From: Branchiostoma floridae
Taxonomy: Eukaryota; Chordata; Leptocardii; Amphioxiformes; Branchiostomatidae
DNA: 62,000 bases
Reading direction: 5' to 3'
Assembly: GCF_000003815.2 (NCBI RefSeq)
Contig: NC_049982.1
Location: 11,931,183 to 11,993,182 of the forward strand
Under the pieces are notes generated by a model, which worked only from the letters and a program-made list of their open reading frames with translations, had not been told where the DNA came from and ran no database searches. A program made the position numbers and the translations under genes. Shown here in pieces: positions 1 to 14,100 of this stretch. The stretch's first letter is position 1, and each line of letters starts with the position of its first letter.

Positions 1-3000
1 AACTTATTGGTGAGTCGCGGTAAGTGACTTTTGTAGGGGGGTCTGGGGGCATCCACCTTCCATGGTGCAGAGCTTTTGATGATTTTAAGTTAAAGTAGTG
101 CATTCTAAGGTATCCCAAGAGGCAAAAATACTGTTACAGATGTCACAGTAGAAGACTGTGACCACAGATGACCTGGTTGCATCCCTGGTCAATCAGAATT
201 TCATGCTTGTCAGAGGATTTTCTCCCCAGTATAGGGCGTCCAGGGGCATCAAATTTCTTGTTATTTTAAGAAAAGGGCGTCCAGATGACGCGTTGACGCA
301 TACCTGGCTAAAACCATCACGATTAATGATGTTTTACAAGGCTGGTAGTTGTTTTGGTATCCTTGCATCATTCTGCTTTGTAAATTTTAGATGTCTGTCA
401 ATGACCAAGAAGGTTAAAAAGAAAGAACTTGGCTATGGAGTGTTGGTACAAAAGATTCTTCACAATGCAAGGAGCATCTTAGGCCAGTACATATACACAG
501 CCAATGGAAAGTTTTTTTCTTCTTCTGTGCAATAATTCTCAGTCCAAAACTGTTTCCTTTGGTGTTGTATACATTGTACCACTGTCAGAGTAAACAGATC
601 ATTCCACTCCAAGGATTTCTTTGTTGTGAAGATCCTTTATGGTCACTTAGCATAAGAGGGTGTTTGGAGTTCTTACCATGATATCTCAGGGTTTATTTGT
701 GTTTACCTGTCAACATATTAGCTATACAGGTCACTGAGAAAAGAAAGTGGATGCTATCTGAAACATCTGCTTCTTTGAAGAGATGTATCCAGTCATTTGA
801 ATTTTGTGTAAAAAATATCCAGACTATTTAACACAATCTACATGTACTTGGGTATTGGTTTGGTATTTGTATTTCCTTCCCTAGGTCCATTTGAATGGAA
901 CTTAGAAGAAAAAAATCTTCAAACAGTCTAACTATTATCTGTGCATCTGTTTGTAGGCTAGCAGTAGTTTTCACACACTCTAACCAAACTCCATGGTTTA
1001 GCCCATTAATCAGTAGAAATGAATCATGTTAAGAGTAATTACAAATGCTTGCCTTATGTTGTCAGTAATCAGTATGCATACCAAAATGTACAGGTAATAA
1101 TGTGTTCATTTCAGTTTGGTCAACATATGTGTGACCAGGTCAACCTTCAAACCATGCCAACTGTCACAAATCATAGGTACATGAGTGATACTCCAGACAC
1201 AGTCATATGTTTTATTATTAAAGCAAGGCCATCTGCAGTATTCCATTACCAGAATTTAATTTTGTTTATTGCTTCCTGCTTGATAGAGTCCCTACAACAA
1301 CACATTCCTACAACTATTGATATTCCAAAACTGTAGGCCACCTGTTTTATTACTGGAATTGGTATTCGTCATCATAACCCCAAATGAGCCTTCTCTGGCC
1401 ACTAGTGTCATTAGTAGAGTTGATAGTGTTAGTAGAGTTAACAGTGTGTCCATAAACCCCATGCAATATAGTGTCAGTACAACCTTCTAAAAAGTATTGA
1501 TATTCATAATGAGATTTCTAGCAGTAGTATCATTTCAAATTTCCATACCACAGTAATTTGAGTGCAACGCTTGAGTTGTCAGCTAGGTGATTTCAGGATT
1601 TGCTTCTGATGCCATCCCACCTGTCACTCAGGAAAGGGATGGGCCTGATGGGAAGCTGGGTCCCAGGGGATACATATATCATGTAAGGCTGGGATGGCCT
1701 TATGGAAATGTGGCTGTTCCAGTTAGTGTCAGCATCCCTCTTACAATCACATTCGATACACAAGATGGCATGTTATCTTAGTCATTTGATAGAAACTTGT
1801 TCGGTAAACTTTTAAAAATATCCCCTTTGTATTTGAGGCCTAGGAAAACAGTTGTATTTTCTGTTTCCCAACTTACCCTAAAAGACCCGCCGACCCTAGC
1901 CCTTTATTTTGGTGGGTAGTTGAGTCAGTTTCCAAATAAAATTTTTATTCAGCCTGATCAAGTAAAAAAAACCTGCTTGTCCTATCAGATCCACAGATTT
2001 GTAACCATTATGACATTGAAAATATGAGTGTCCTCATGCATTTCAGTTTTACCGTTTTAAACTGTATTGTATCACAAGAGTGTTGGTCAAAGTCTAAATC
2101 AAAAATCATCAACAACAAAAAAAGATAATCTGTACCTACCAACTCTATTTTTTTCAGGACAAACCAGGGAACACAACATTTTTCCAGGCCTGATTTGAAG
2201 CCCATATTCCAGTGATATCTGCTCTGTTCTTGAGAAAGACTGTGTACTTTAGGTACTAGTATAGCTTTTGGAAATCAAGGTAATCCTGGTAGTTCTCATA
2301 GGCTGAGCTGAAAAATCTAACTATATATATTTAAGGCAGTTGGTATGACTAGAGGGATGAAATAGAAACCTTGCCATATATTTACTTTAAGTTAATAATG
2401 ACAGATTCAGTTTCTTTTCTGTATGCCTCTGTTTACATGCAATGAAGGTGAAGGGCTGTATTTTGTATGTGTTAGGTCAGATGTCTTGAACTTTTCCTCA
2501 GGCCATTGTTTGGAAAGGATACTAATGCTACAAGCTAAAGAAAACATTACAATACAAGGGAGAGGAAATTCTGTGTATGAATACAATCAGGAAAATTTAC
2601 AATATACACCATACTAGTTTACATCTTTATTTTATAACCAAACAGAATGATGTAAGAATACTAATGTAAAAGATTTATCAATGTTTGGCTTAGACCTTGA
2701 TTGTTTTAAGTATTAATGGCAAAGGCATTATATGGATTGATACAATGTAAATTATCTTGTTTAGAAGATGGTAAAGAGAACTATGAGTATGACAGGATAA
2801 TCACACTCACTGACTCACAGGTTAATGAATGACGAGGGATAAATCAGAACTGTGATTCTTTAAAAGCAGAGAACTTGCAGTGTTGTTATAAAGTAACCTG
2901 CAAGTGTGAGTGTACCTGGACAGCACTGTTGCTTTCCACTGATGTTTTTGTTTCAACCCGCATCCTGCAACCGTACACTAGAGGTCACCTGAAGGGTCAG

Positions 3001-5152
3001 AATGATGTCATTGCTTCCTAAAGGGGAGCGCTGCTGGGGATGCACAGCTACAGGGGATTGTATGGCTGGGGCCATTTATGGTTGAAATATCTGTATTTGT
3101 AGGTCATTGCCGCACAATAGAGCCCGAGGGATTACATGTCAGTCGTGCCCTGCAGTGTCCTACCAAAAGGGAATATACAATGTACTGCTGTGCATGTAAA
3201 CCTGGGTGTACTAACGTCTGTCTCAGAAAGGGAATGTTACGCAAGGATTTATCATCACATTTCTAACTTACAAACAAGTCTCAAATGTGTGATGACATTG
3301 CGGTGCGTCTCTTTGTAGACGTTATTACTGATTTAAGATGGTTATGAGGTTGTTTTTCTGACCCTAGCCATTGGGATGGTGAGTCATATCAGATTGACTC
3401 TTGCATTTGGTAACTCTATACTCCCACTTGACCCTAGTCTACTGACAGAGTTCTGAAGTGGTGTTTGTTTCCACAATATACACAATTGACAAGTAGAAAT
3501 GTTCTCTAACGATGTATGTTGTGTAGACCTTTACAGGCAAAGGTTAAAATAATTGTTCTATGATAGTATGACTCTTAGTTCACCTGAATTAAGCCATAGA
3601 TTCTGCCAGTCGGCACTATTTGATGTCTTCCCAATATGCACAGTTTGAGTAGTAAAGGTACAGCTTTTAATGCCAACCTTGCATCTATTTCAGTTTTAAC
3701 CATAATGTTTTATTGTTATTTTCAATTATTACCTTGAGTAGGGAAAAACAACGGTTTCAAAATGAATCAAATCTTCAGATGTGTAATACATGTGTGCATG
3801 CACTTGATCCACTGCCAGCCAAGTGACAAAATCTATTTCCTTACTAAAATGAACTATAAAAAGGCAGGAAAGATTTATTCTGAGGGCTTGTGAGGAACAG
3901 TATTCTTACTTGATATGTCCTTTATTGATTTGAAACATACCAGTAATGTCAGGTTCAGGGTTGTGCTGCCATAGGCACAAGAAATTGAGTGGGAGGGAAC
4001 CCTATGTAACAAGGGAGGAAGTCCAGTCTTTCCAATATCTGTAATAAGAGTCCCCAGTGGGGTTACTTAGGGACTGATTTGATTCCTTTTTGCCACCCCC
4101 AAGGACAAGTTCAGCTTTTGAGATTATTTCAGGGGCCTAAGATTGCAGTATAAAGTTTCAGACTCTCCAGCTGTCCAATAATTCAGTGTTTGCTGAAGGA
4201 CTTACGTGTACCACATAGTTTTGTTTTTTCAAGTTCAAACATAAGGGGTGTCCTGTTGATGTGGGTGTGGACTGTCTGAGTCACCAGTGGGATAACTGAA
4301 TTTGCCACCCATGTGACATCATTGGAACCAAGGGACTTTGACTGTTCAATACTAAACTGCTTAACTGAACATGGAACAGTTGTTATGATGACATATTTTC
4401 TGAAGTGAAAGAATGTCTGATGGCATCTGTATTGTAATATGTTGTTCTCCATGACCAGTAAACAAGTTTACACATACTTTGTGGAAAATGTTTATTCATA
4501 GATCTGCAATCCCTTTGGCTTCTCTGACGAAGGTATATCTAGCAAATTGAACATGTTGTTTTTATGTCCTTGTTTTCATGGTCCCAGAACATCATATTTG
4601 TTCAGTAAAAATGTAATTAGATTCGATGTTTACTTTTGAATTTGAGTTTGCGAAACAGACCAGATTATAATGGAAGTACAATCAACATAAGATTGTTGAG
4701 GTAGATCTTATTCTAAAGTATAGTACCGGTATCTTAGTTTCAATTTCAAACCTTAACATCCAGAAGGACAAATTATTTGGGGGTTCTGCCATTCACTTCT
4801 ATTGCTTAGAGAAATGGCTTATGGCTTACACATAGTGCCCCTCTTAAGACACGTTAAAAACAAGAGCCTTTGACAATAATCTTAATTTGTTGATATTGCT
4901 TGTCTACATGCCTTGTCAGGTAGTTAACTTCACAATCACAAGCTGAGAAATAATGTTGAATTGATTTGATTTGATTTATTAGAATTGCAACAGTACAATA
5001 CTCGTGGATCACAGGCAGCAGTAGGCTGGTTTTGTGATCCACACATCAATATGCATACATACATTACATGTAACATTAATACACTAAGAAGATGGAGCAA
5101 TGGGTAAAAAACTAGTGAGTTTAACATTTCCTTTCCTTTGTCGTTGTTGCAG
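1..5152. other. No gene recognised (adducin 5' flank or 5'-UTR intron)
   Basis: I found no conserved protein segment on either strand. Open frames here (the longest about 125 codons, at 158-535) have no recognisable domain and no partner exons. Two consensus-like splice donors lie in the first 25 bases (GTGAGT at 11-16 and GTAAGT at 21-26). They could end a non-coding first exon of adducin, but nothing else supports this. A possible retroposon tail with a hairpin lies at 4955-5042. Confidence 0.5.
4955..5042. repeat. Hairpin with TTGATTTGATTT-type tail, possible retroposon 3' end
   Basis: A (TTGAT)-rich stretch is followed by two perfect 10-base arms, GTGGATCACA at 5004-5013 and TGTGATCCAC at 5033-5042, with a 19-base loop. 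A short pentamer-like repeat beside a hairpin suits the 3' end of a LINE or SINE. The family is not identified. Confidence 0.3.
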
Positions 5153-5177
5153 CAGCATAGCTGCGTAGCAGGTCAGG
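5151..5177 (+). promoter_or_regulatory. NAGNAG acceptor and short 5' UTR of the first coding adducin exon
   Basis: A pyrimidine-rich tract (5128-5149) ends in GCAGCAG, giving two possible acceptors 3 bases apart (exon start 5153 or 5156). About 22-25 bases of untranslated exon then lead to the ATG at 5178 in the context caggATGG. Adducin therefore has at least one upstream non-coding exon, not identified here. Confidence 0.6.
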
Positions 5178-8100
5178 ATGGCGGACACGGACGTCGTGCT
5201 GAACGGGCCCCCTGATGTGGGAGACGGTAAAGCATCATCTGGTGGAAGCAGCCCTCACCAGTCCCCAGTAGCTGAGACCAAACAGAGCAAGGTGAAGCGA
5301 CCAGTCGACATTCAGCAAGATGTACATGAGATGGAAAAGCGCAAGAGAGTCTCCCTGATTCTCAACTCACAAGCATTCAGGCAAGTCAAATTTGAATTTG
5401 GTGTCTACAATACTAATTCTATTCACTAAGCTGGCAGGCAAGTGTTGACTGTAACTTAATTTAAAGTATCCCCGGTATATCAAAAACATGATAACTGTTT
5501 TGGAATATGTTTTTGAAAAAGCACAATTTGTCCAGATTGACAGTTCAGCCAAAGCAACAGCTAAAATCACTACTTGTCCAAAGTAGATCTGCTGTTTTGG
5601 AAGTAAAAATAATGTCATTGTTTCTTTTCACAATTTTGCACATGACATCTTAATACTTTGTAGGAGGGAATAGTTTGACATCATTACATGACCTTGAAAG
5701 GTCATACAGGAAAGTCTGGAACCTGTTGGTGGCTTCGACTTACTTCAAAATATCTACAACAAAGAGATTGTTAATGAACTCTGTCACATGTGTTAGGAAA
5801 GGGTAATGTATTCCTCGTTGATACACCCTTTGTATTCCTGAAGGGGTGTTGACAAATTTGATGTATCAGCAAACTTTCCACAGAAAGTAAATATCCTTTG
5901 TCAATCATGAAAAAGACATGGTGACATACTTCATTTCATTTCGGGTTGTTTGTTAGTAGCAAATGGACATCATGTTAATGTACAGTGCATTAAATTCATA
6001 TCTGTTTACATTCCATAGAGGATGTTCTCTATGTTTGTGAAATGAAATGTAAATGTGCTGTCATGCTTGTCAGTCTTTGGCCAGTATGGGCTCCAACCTT
6101 CACGTATGTCACAGCCTGCGTCTTAATCATGACTCCTCTTTCTTGTATACAGTATGTTTTTCTCGCAATGCAGTATGTTATGTCAGATTCTGGTGGAGTT
6201 GTCACCTGAGCTTTTTTAGCACTGAATATGTCTAAAGAACTGTAAAGCATTGTGCAGAACATTTGTCCCAGTCAACACAAAGGGTCTGTGTGACCTTTCC
6301 TCAGCAAACATACTCCCACCCTCCCCAAACATATGACACAGCGTAGCGTAGCTTGCCCTTAGACTCAAGTTATAGGATGTGAAGAACTTACAGGTGCTCT
6401 GACAAATGTAATTAAACCACAGACTGACAAAGAGTCAAAGGTTGGAGATATGAGAAGTTTTGGTTCATGTACATGCATACCGGCCAACTTATTAAGTCAT
6501 TATATGGGTGACTGTGGGCATAACACATTGTTTCTGTGGAAGGTTGTAACTAAGTAGACAAACATATTCAGCTGTTGCCAATGATTGTGAAAAAATATTG
6601 CCCTGTTCTTCAAAGTATATGACAGAAAAGATTATTTGCTAGGAGTTACTCGGTTGGTGAAAAACAACATCTCTTAATTTTTCAAACTCAGGATTTGAGT
6701 CAGCTAGGCTTTTCGCAATATTATTTGAAAAATTAAATCAACAAATACAAGTGGTATGTGAAAAAAAAAGCTATGCAGTTATAAACTCATTTTTCTGGTT
6801 TATGGAAAATATTGGGCCATACTATTGATCTCCAGGGATCTGCAAATAAAATTTATTTTGAATGTAGATCAAGAAGAAAGAAATAGCTGTTTTTTTTTTT
6901 ATAGTATCTATTGTCCTCTTTGTCAATATTGGACATTTGCTGCTGTTAACCCCTGTGTAAAACGCAGATGAAACACACTGACATAGATGTGTCTATCTAT
7001 TTGCTGTGTACTGTAGAGGTTGCTTCTGCCATGGTTTTGTGATGATAACAACGTTGTTATCATCACATAACTCTTTGTTATCATCTTTGTCTTTATTTTC
7101 TTTTGTTTTATCGTATTTCATGGTTATTATCATCATTTTGTTCAAACAGAGAGGAGCTGGAAGAAATTATTGAGTCTCAGATCAAGTCAGGCCCTCATCC
7201 GGCCAGCCTGATAGCACTGCAGCAGATCAGTGAGCTCATCCTCCCCCAGGCCAGGGTGCCCAGTTCTGTACTGTCTGGTGGGGGAATGAGAGGTAAGAAC
7301 ACATCACAAGTACCATGTGTTGTAAGGAAACTGTTCCTGCTATATATCCATGGCAATAATTGAATTGTAAATGGTGCTTGTGTCGTGGCTGTCTCTAGGA
7401 CCTGTCCTTACATCCCAGAACAGAACATTGCTTGTTGGGAAGAAATTTCCCGTCTCTACAAAAAATGTAAACTTCATGACATAAAATTTATAAAAATATG
7501 ACAGATTTAAAAAGGTAAATTAGCAACATTGGCTCCCAAACAATGTATGGAAAAAATTGAAACTTGGACACAGCCCTGTTAACAATATCACAAAGTTGCA
7601 AGTAGAAATGAGCGTAATCTTTATTGCAGTTGGAACTGACAAATTTTTCCTGTCTATCCTCAGCCACAGGAATCGTAATCCCCATCAACGATCTCCGCGG
7701 AGTGGACGCCATGAGCTACAGTAAGGGGGAGAAGCTCCTACGATGCAAGCTGGCCTCCCTGTACCGGCTGGTGGACATGCATGGATGGACCAACCTCATA
7801 TACAACCACATCACGGTGAGTGGAGTATTGTCAGTAAACATGCCCATGTCATACTGATGTGCATGTTTAAGTACACAGGGATTACTTGTGCTGTCTGGTA
7901 GACCCAGGGTATACCTTACCATAGGCAATGATGCACTGCTTATATCTGCTATGCTTACATCCAGGTGACAGCTTAACGGAGCTGCAGCATCCCTTATCAA
8001 AATGATGAGATTTGTCACAATTGTCATCCAAACACCAAAAGTGAATGAATGAGCATCTTTCTCATTCTCTGACAGACATGTCTGTTAGCAGCATGACTGT

Positions 8101-11100
8101 GCATCCATTACACGTGTATCTGGCAGCCTTAATTGGCACTAGTTGTGTCTGTTGATTTACAAGTCCACGCTAAGCCCTGTTTGTGTTTGCAGACAAGTTG
8201 TTACCATTTGGTCATGGAATTGTCAAGCACATGTTGATTGTTAGAAGGAACCAAATTTATGCTGGAATGGGCTTTCTTTTTGAAAGACCAGAAATCATGT
8301 AACCCACAATCGTAGCCTTTAGACTGATACCAACATTTCACAAGACAAAAATGTGTACAGCAACTTGTAGTTCTGCCAAAAAAACATTGCTTACCCAGCC
8401 CCCAGATTGTCGGGTTGTATTTTCAGTGAGCAATATGATAAAGTAAGAGTTGTTTCAGTGAGATGATAAACATCCCGGCACACATACAGGGAGCCTGACA
8501 TGTCGGGTGCCCCTATATCTGTCAGACACATGGTGTGGCCAACAGCACATGGCTCTCATTAATCCCAAACCTGATCCACAGTTTTGGTTCACAACAAGTA
8601 AGTAAACTGTATATCCTACTGTAAGCCTGCCTCCTGCAAGGTCTGTTGACATGTTCGATAGGGGCGATTACCAAACACATGCCCCGCTTGTTTCATGGGT
8701 GATGCCTTGTCCATCTACCAGAGCAGATCAAGCATGTTGTCAGGAAGAGCATGGTGCCATTCATGTTCCACAGGTTTTAAAATTTTCAAATTAGTCACTG
8801 TGCCAAAAAAAAGACTATATAAACATTCTTTCCAGGTTAAATATGATACACACTTCACAAATCGTCTCTCAGAAGAGACGTAAAATGGGGGTCCCCTGTT
8901 TGACGAGGTGCCTCGAGCACGTAAATCAGCCTCATTACTAAAAATTGGGTATCTACTGGCTGCAAATAATACACCAGATGTATTATTATTATTATTATTA
9001 TAACTTTTTAAGCAGTTGTGCAAAGGTTTTACCCACTGACAAATGGTCTATTTCGCATAATCTATCAAGAAAGTCAACCTGAAAATTATCAGAAAGAACT
9101 GTTACAGTACAATGTAGTACTTCTTTGCAGTCTGTTCATCCAGTCATTCCACATTCTGTACCAATGCAGGACGTAAATGATGATGTCCAGAAAAATGAGC
9201 CACCCATAAATCAAGAAGAAAACATCCCCTTCCATATTTACCAATAACCATAGAAAGTCAAATGTGGTGTTGATAGTTCCTGGATGCCATGGCTAGTTGC
9301 TACACAAGATTAGAAAACCAGCATTTCCTTACTCTGTTATAATTTAGTCCACCCAGAGAAGCCATTAACTGAGTCAAAGTAAAGATATACATTTTCATAG
9401 GTACTTTTATGCCAAAATGTCAAATGGCTGTGAGAGACAAGATTTGAATGTAGAAAGGAGTGTGTAATGTTGGTATGGGTAAGGCTCATTGGGAAAGCGT
9501 GACTGGCCGGCCATTAACTATATGAAGTCTGTTCTTGCTTGAGAGGTATGTGTAGCTTTGCTCTGCATACAGTCCCTCCCAGCAGCGAGTGATGCCTACA
9601 AGTATTGAACAACAGAAGATGTGCTCTCTGGAAATGAGGAGTCAAAATTTTCATTACACACTTCATTACCCAGCTAACAGCCAGGATGGCATTCAGAATT
9701 CTACAATTTCCCAGGGGTGGCTTCTGCATTATCAGGCACTTTTGCTCAGGGTCTTCCTCTTTACCTATGGGGTGTTTTAATTAGCACAGATGCAGATAGA
9801 AAACTGTCACACAGAGGGAAGAAAGTAGTTTCTAAATTTCTGAAAGGTTTGTGCTCTTGTACCTTTGGTTGAAAAATCATAAAGGTGGAGCATTTTTGGT
9901 CTGTTTACACCAAACACACTACTCTATGATAAAGATGACATGAAACAATCGTATAGCTGCTCGTATGAAGTCATTACAGTACTAATCAGCAATGTTGATA
10001 TTTTTTATTGCTGTTAACGTTGTCAAAGGTCAGAATACCTTTTCCAGCAATTTTGTAAAGAAAATGTGAATAGGCTTCTATGGGGGTCATCAGTCTGCCT
10101 TAACTCAAGCTCTTTTTTCATCTTAAACACAGAAACTGTGATCTCAAGATTGGTAGGCATCTAATCTGCGTTACCTTGGGCCATGTTGTCTTGATCCTCT
10201 ATTATCCTGACCTAATTCCGATGTAATTGGGCGAGCTAGAGACCTCCTCCAGCTCCCATCATGCCATCTGGAGTTTGTCTTACAGGCAGAATGGGTTCAC
10301 CCCTGCAGCAGGGTGGAAAGCAAATAAAATTTGGGAGGAAAATGAGCATGACAGAGCATATCATTACTGATAGCCTGGGGGAAGGGAGTTGACTGTCCTA
10401 ACCACTCAGTTTGGTAGTCTGGGAAAGGAGACAAATTTGCATACATTTGAAAGGCTACCAGAAATGAAGGTGAACTCTGATTCCGCTGAGAATAGCTGTA
10501 CATGTAGATGTGTAATTTGATTGTATTTGATGGATGTAGAATTTTGTGTCTGTGGCTTCCTTGTAGCATAACTGATAGCTACTGGTAAATATCTAATAGC
10601 TGCAGTGAAAATCTCAAAGGGAAGGTGAAAGAAGCAGTCATTTTAGCCAGGACTGGTGTTTGCCAACCAAATGTAGGACACGGTAACAACAATGTTTGAT
10701 CAATCTCAGTGCTTAATGCATGACATAAATCACACTGTCACCCAAATATGCAAAACCCGTAGAAAACCGTAAAGTAGGCGCAGTGGTCACCAGTCAGTAA
10801 TGTACAAGGTGATTTAAGGCCTCGCTACAATTCCAGACCTGTGACATGATTGCATGTCGCCCCCTGGACACTGTGGTCTCCTAGCAGTCATTGGTCTCAG
10901 AATTTATCACAAGTACAGATATAACGTCCCTACAGGGACTATATATTTAAATCTGGAAGAATGATCTCAGCAGTTGCGAGCGCCTTACGGCTGACTTTAT
11001 CATGAAGAATTTCCACCCCCCTACCCATGAGTAACATCTCTTGGCTGACATTCAAACCATGTCTAGACTGGCACTAATACATTGAACTTCTCACATGACA

Positions 11101-14100
11101 GTTAGGCATTTATTCAAGCATACAAGGTATGGTGCTTTGCAACTGGTAGCTTTTGCCTAACTAAATGATACCCAAAGGCCTGTGCATCCAGTAAGTAGCT
11201 TTATATCATTACCTCCATGAAATATTGATGGAGGGTATATTTTCAATAGCATTTGACTGTTTCAACAACTCAAGAACAACTGGATGGATTAGTTTCATTC
11301 TTGGTAAATTGAAGGGGGGTGTCGAAAGCTGAAAATGAGTAGATTTGGGGTCCGCCAGCACTTTGTACGACAGTAGAAATTCCAGGTTTGATATCTTGTG
11401 TTCTGGACATGCTATGGGCCTCCTAGCTGCTATTTCTAGAATTGCAGGGGTGTTTTTGTCAAATATTGACAACTCTAGTCTAAAGATCTTATCTTCATTA
11501 TCACAGAATCATTGCATGGATCACAATTGTCTAAAAAATTTGCAAATTTTAATTACCTGTTACTCTCCAAAGTTTCATCATCTAGCTTCAGATTGACTTC
11601 ATTTTGTATGCCCATGTCATTGTCCATGTTCATGTCATTGTTGATTTCTTTTTATACCTTATATTCTTTCATAAAAATTCCAACTAGACCCAAGGCATGC
11701 TGTACCATTGACACTACCCTTATTTCCTGCACAGGTTCGCATCAGCCAGGAGAAGGAACACTTCCTCATCAACCCCTACGGGATGATGTACAACGAGCTG
11801 ACTGCCGCCTCTCTGGTCAAGGTGGACATGCAGGGCCAGGTCATCGACCCTGGCATCACCACCTTCGGCATCAACAAGGGCGGCTTCATGTTGCACAGCG
11901 CTGTGCATCAGTTCCGCCCGGACTGCAGATGTGTCCTGCACCTGTACAACGAGGCTGTGTCTGCAGTGAGTCTTCATCTTCATTCCCCACATCATGCACA
12001 ATTCCCTTTACTCCACTTCTTTCATTATAGATAATCTGATGCATTTTCCTTCCTTCCATCTTTTTGATTGTTTTGTTATCCTTTTTTATGTGGCAAAAGA
12101 TAAGTCCTTATTTTCTTTGCCATCACTAATTACTATTACCATCAAGAGGCATCATCATCCCAACTTGGGCTGCTGGATAAAATTTGGAAATGATCATCCA
12201 GCTGTTTGTCCAGTCACTGATAAAAGACAGTGTGGCTTTAGTTACTGTTACCTTGGGAACCTTATTATTTGGAGGTCTAACCTTCGTCAAAGCTTTACCA
12301 TCATCCTTCAGCCCTAAGGGATGGGGCATGATTAGCTAAGAAGCAAAACAAGGAGGAAAGAATTAAGGCTTTTTGCATGTGTTTCTTGTTCTCAGGTATC
12401 TGCCACCAAGCAGGGCTTGATGCCGATATCCCACGAAGCCCTGTTGATTGGAGAGGTTTCTTACTATGACTACCGTGGCGTTCCAGTCGACCAGAATGAA
12501 AGAGACACCATCGCTAGGAGCCTGGGACCAAAGAACAAGGTAAGAAGGGACTCGCAATTCAAAGAAAAGTCCTTCAGGTTTTTGTAGTTACTGTTATATG
12601 TGGGCGCATTGCCTAAAAACAATTCATCTTGCAGGTCCTGTGCAATAATGTACACTGTACCAGTAATCTAGACAATCTGATCTCCTGAAACGTAATGAAA
12701 GCGTCAAATGTCTATTAAGAACCCCAGAAGAGTAATGGTCACTCCAGAGTCATTCCAGGTTGTAGGTTATGGGTCTGCCAAATTGCTATTTAATCATGAT
12801 TTACTCTAGCAGAGTCTAAACCATTCATGATTTGTTTCTTTTGCAAAGAATGATTATTTATATAGTTGGCATCATGATGTATTAGGCTTTTCTGATTTAC
12901 ACCAGGTCTATAACATGTTTTGTATTGCGATGTTCACAGGTGCTGATACTGAGAAACCATGGGGTACTGGTGTGTGCAGGGACGATAGAGGAAGCCTGGT
13001 ACCTTGCTTACAACACTGTGAAGGCTTGTGAGATACAGGTATGAATAGACACAACTTATGTTCACTTTCCAGCAGTTATAAAGGATATTCAATAAAAGTG
13101 TAGCTGGGTTTTACCTCATCCCTGTTAAGAGCTCATTCTTGCACCAAAATGTTTTGTCAACAGACCAAATAATTTTGTATGTAGTTATAACTATGTTGGT
13201 TGTTGAGGTATTTGTTTTTAGAGTAAAGATGTATAGTAGTGATGTCTCCATTGATAATTTTTCCTGTTGCAATGTTTTTGAGTGCTTGCTTACTTACTTA
13301 GTTATCCTCTTCATCCCATGTGGGACATAAGGCTTTAATTTTTGAGTGCAATTGCAACTAAATGTTTACTGTTTAATACTCTGGAAGGGTAAACCAAGTT
13401 ACAACCATGGTTCCTGCTGCTGTAGTTAAAGGCAATGAAAATGCAAACCTGACATTTCTCTAAGTTACAACCATGGTTTTGTTCCTGCTGTTCTAGTTGA
13501 AGGCGATGCCTGCGGGACTGGATAACCTGATTGTTCTGGACCGTTCGGCACTACGGGAGGAGCCCCGTGAGGAGCAGAAGGGCGGCGGGGACACGGCACA
13601 CTACAAGGCCACTGAAGAGAAGCATTACAAGTGGAAAAAGGGAGAGCTAGAGTTTGAGGCACTAATGAGACAGATGGACAATTCGGTAAGCACAAAACAC
13701 AATGTATTAAGATGATACATAAATCCTAAAGTCTCACAATCAGTTGGTTTATAAAGGCAAGTCAGGCATTCTCATAGTTGATACAGTGCCTAACAAGTCC
13801 CCTTACCTGGTGTTTGCAGGGCTACAAGACTGGGTACATCTACCACCAGCCGGTAGTGCGCCACCTGCCCGGCACAGGCAAGAGCAATGATGAGGTCGCC
13901 ATTCCTCCATCAGCCTCCGGATTCACGGAAACAGCAGGGCACGACGACGACTTGGGCATCCTCTCGCCGGCACGTCGGGCCATGGACCGGAAACAGGGCG
14001 AAAAGACCAAGTGGCTGCACTCCCCAAATGTGTACACCAAGGTGCAGGTGCAGGTGGATCAGAACGGAGATGGAGAGGAACCAAAAACAGTGACCAGGGT

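Larger units (their letters stand above)
7664..13038 (+). other. ADD: Adducin head domain exons (aldolase class II fold)
   Basis: Exons 3-6 encode the globular head, about residues 116-324. In class II aldolases a His-x-His pair binds the metal. At the equivalent place, human adducins read HIHT from memory, while this protein reads HLYN (exon 4, end at 11965), so the second histidine is absent. This fits the accepted view that adducin heads are non-catalytic. Exon 3 has a second in-frame AG six bases downstream (7668-7669), so an alternative start removing two residues is possible. Confidence 0.85.

Noticed and set aside
11512-12030. 172-codon open frame on the plus strand
   Set aside because: Runs through adducin exon 4 in a different frame from the conserved one and continues into intron on both sides.
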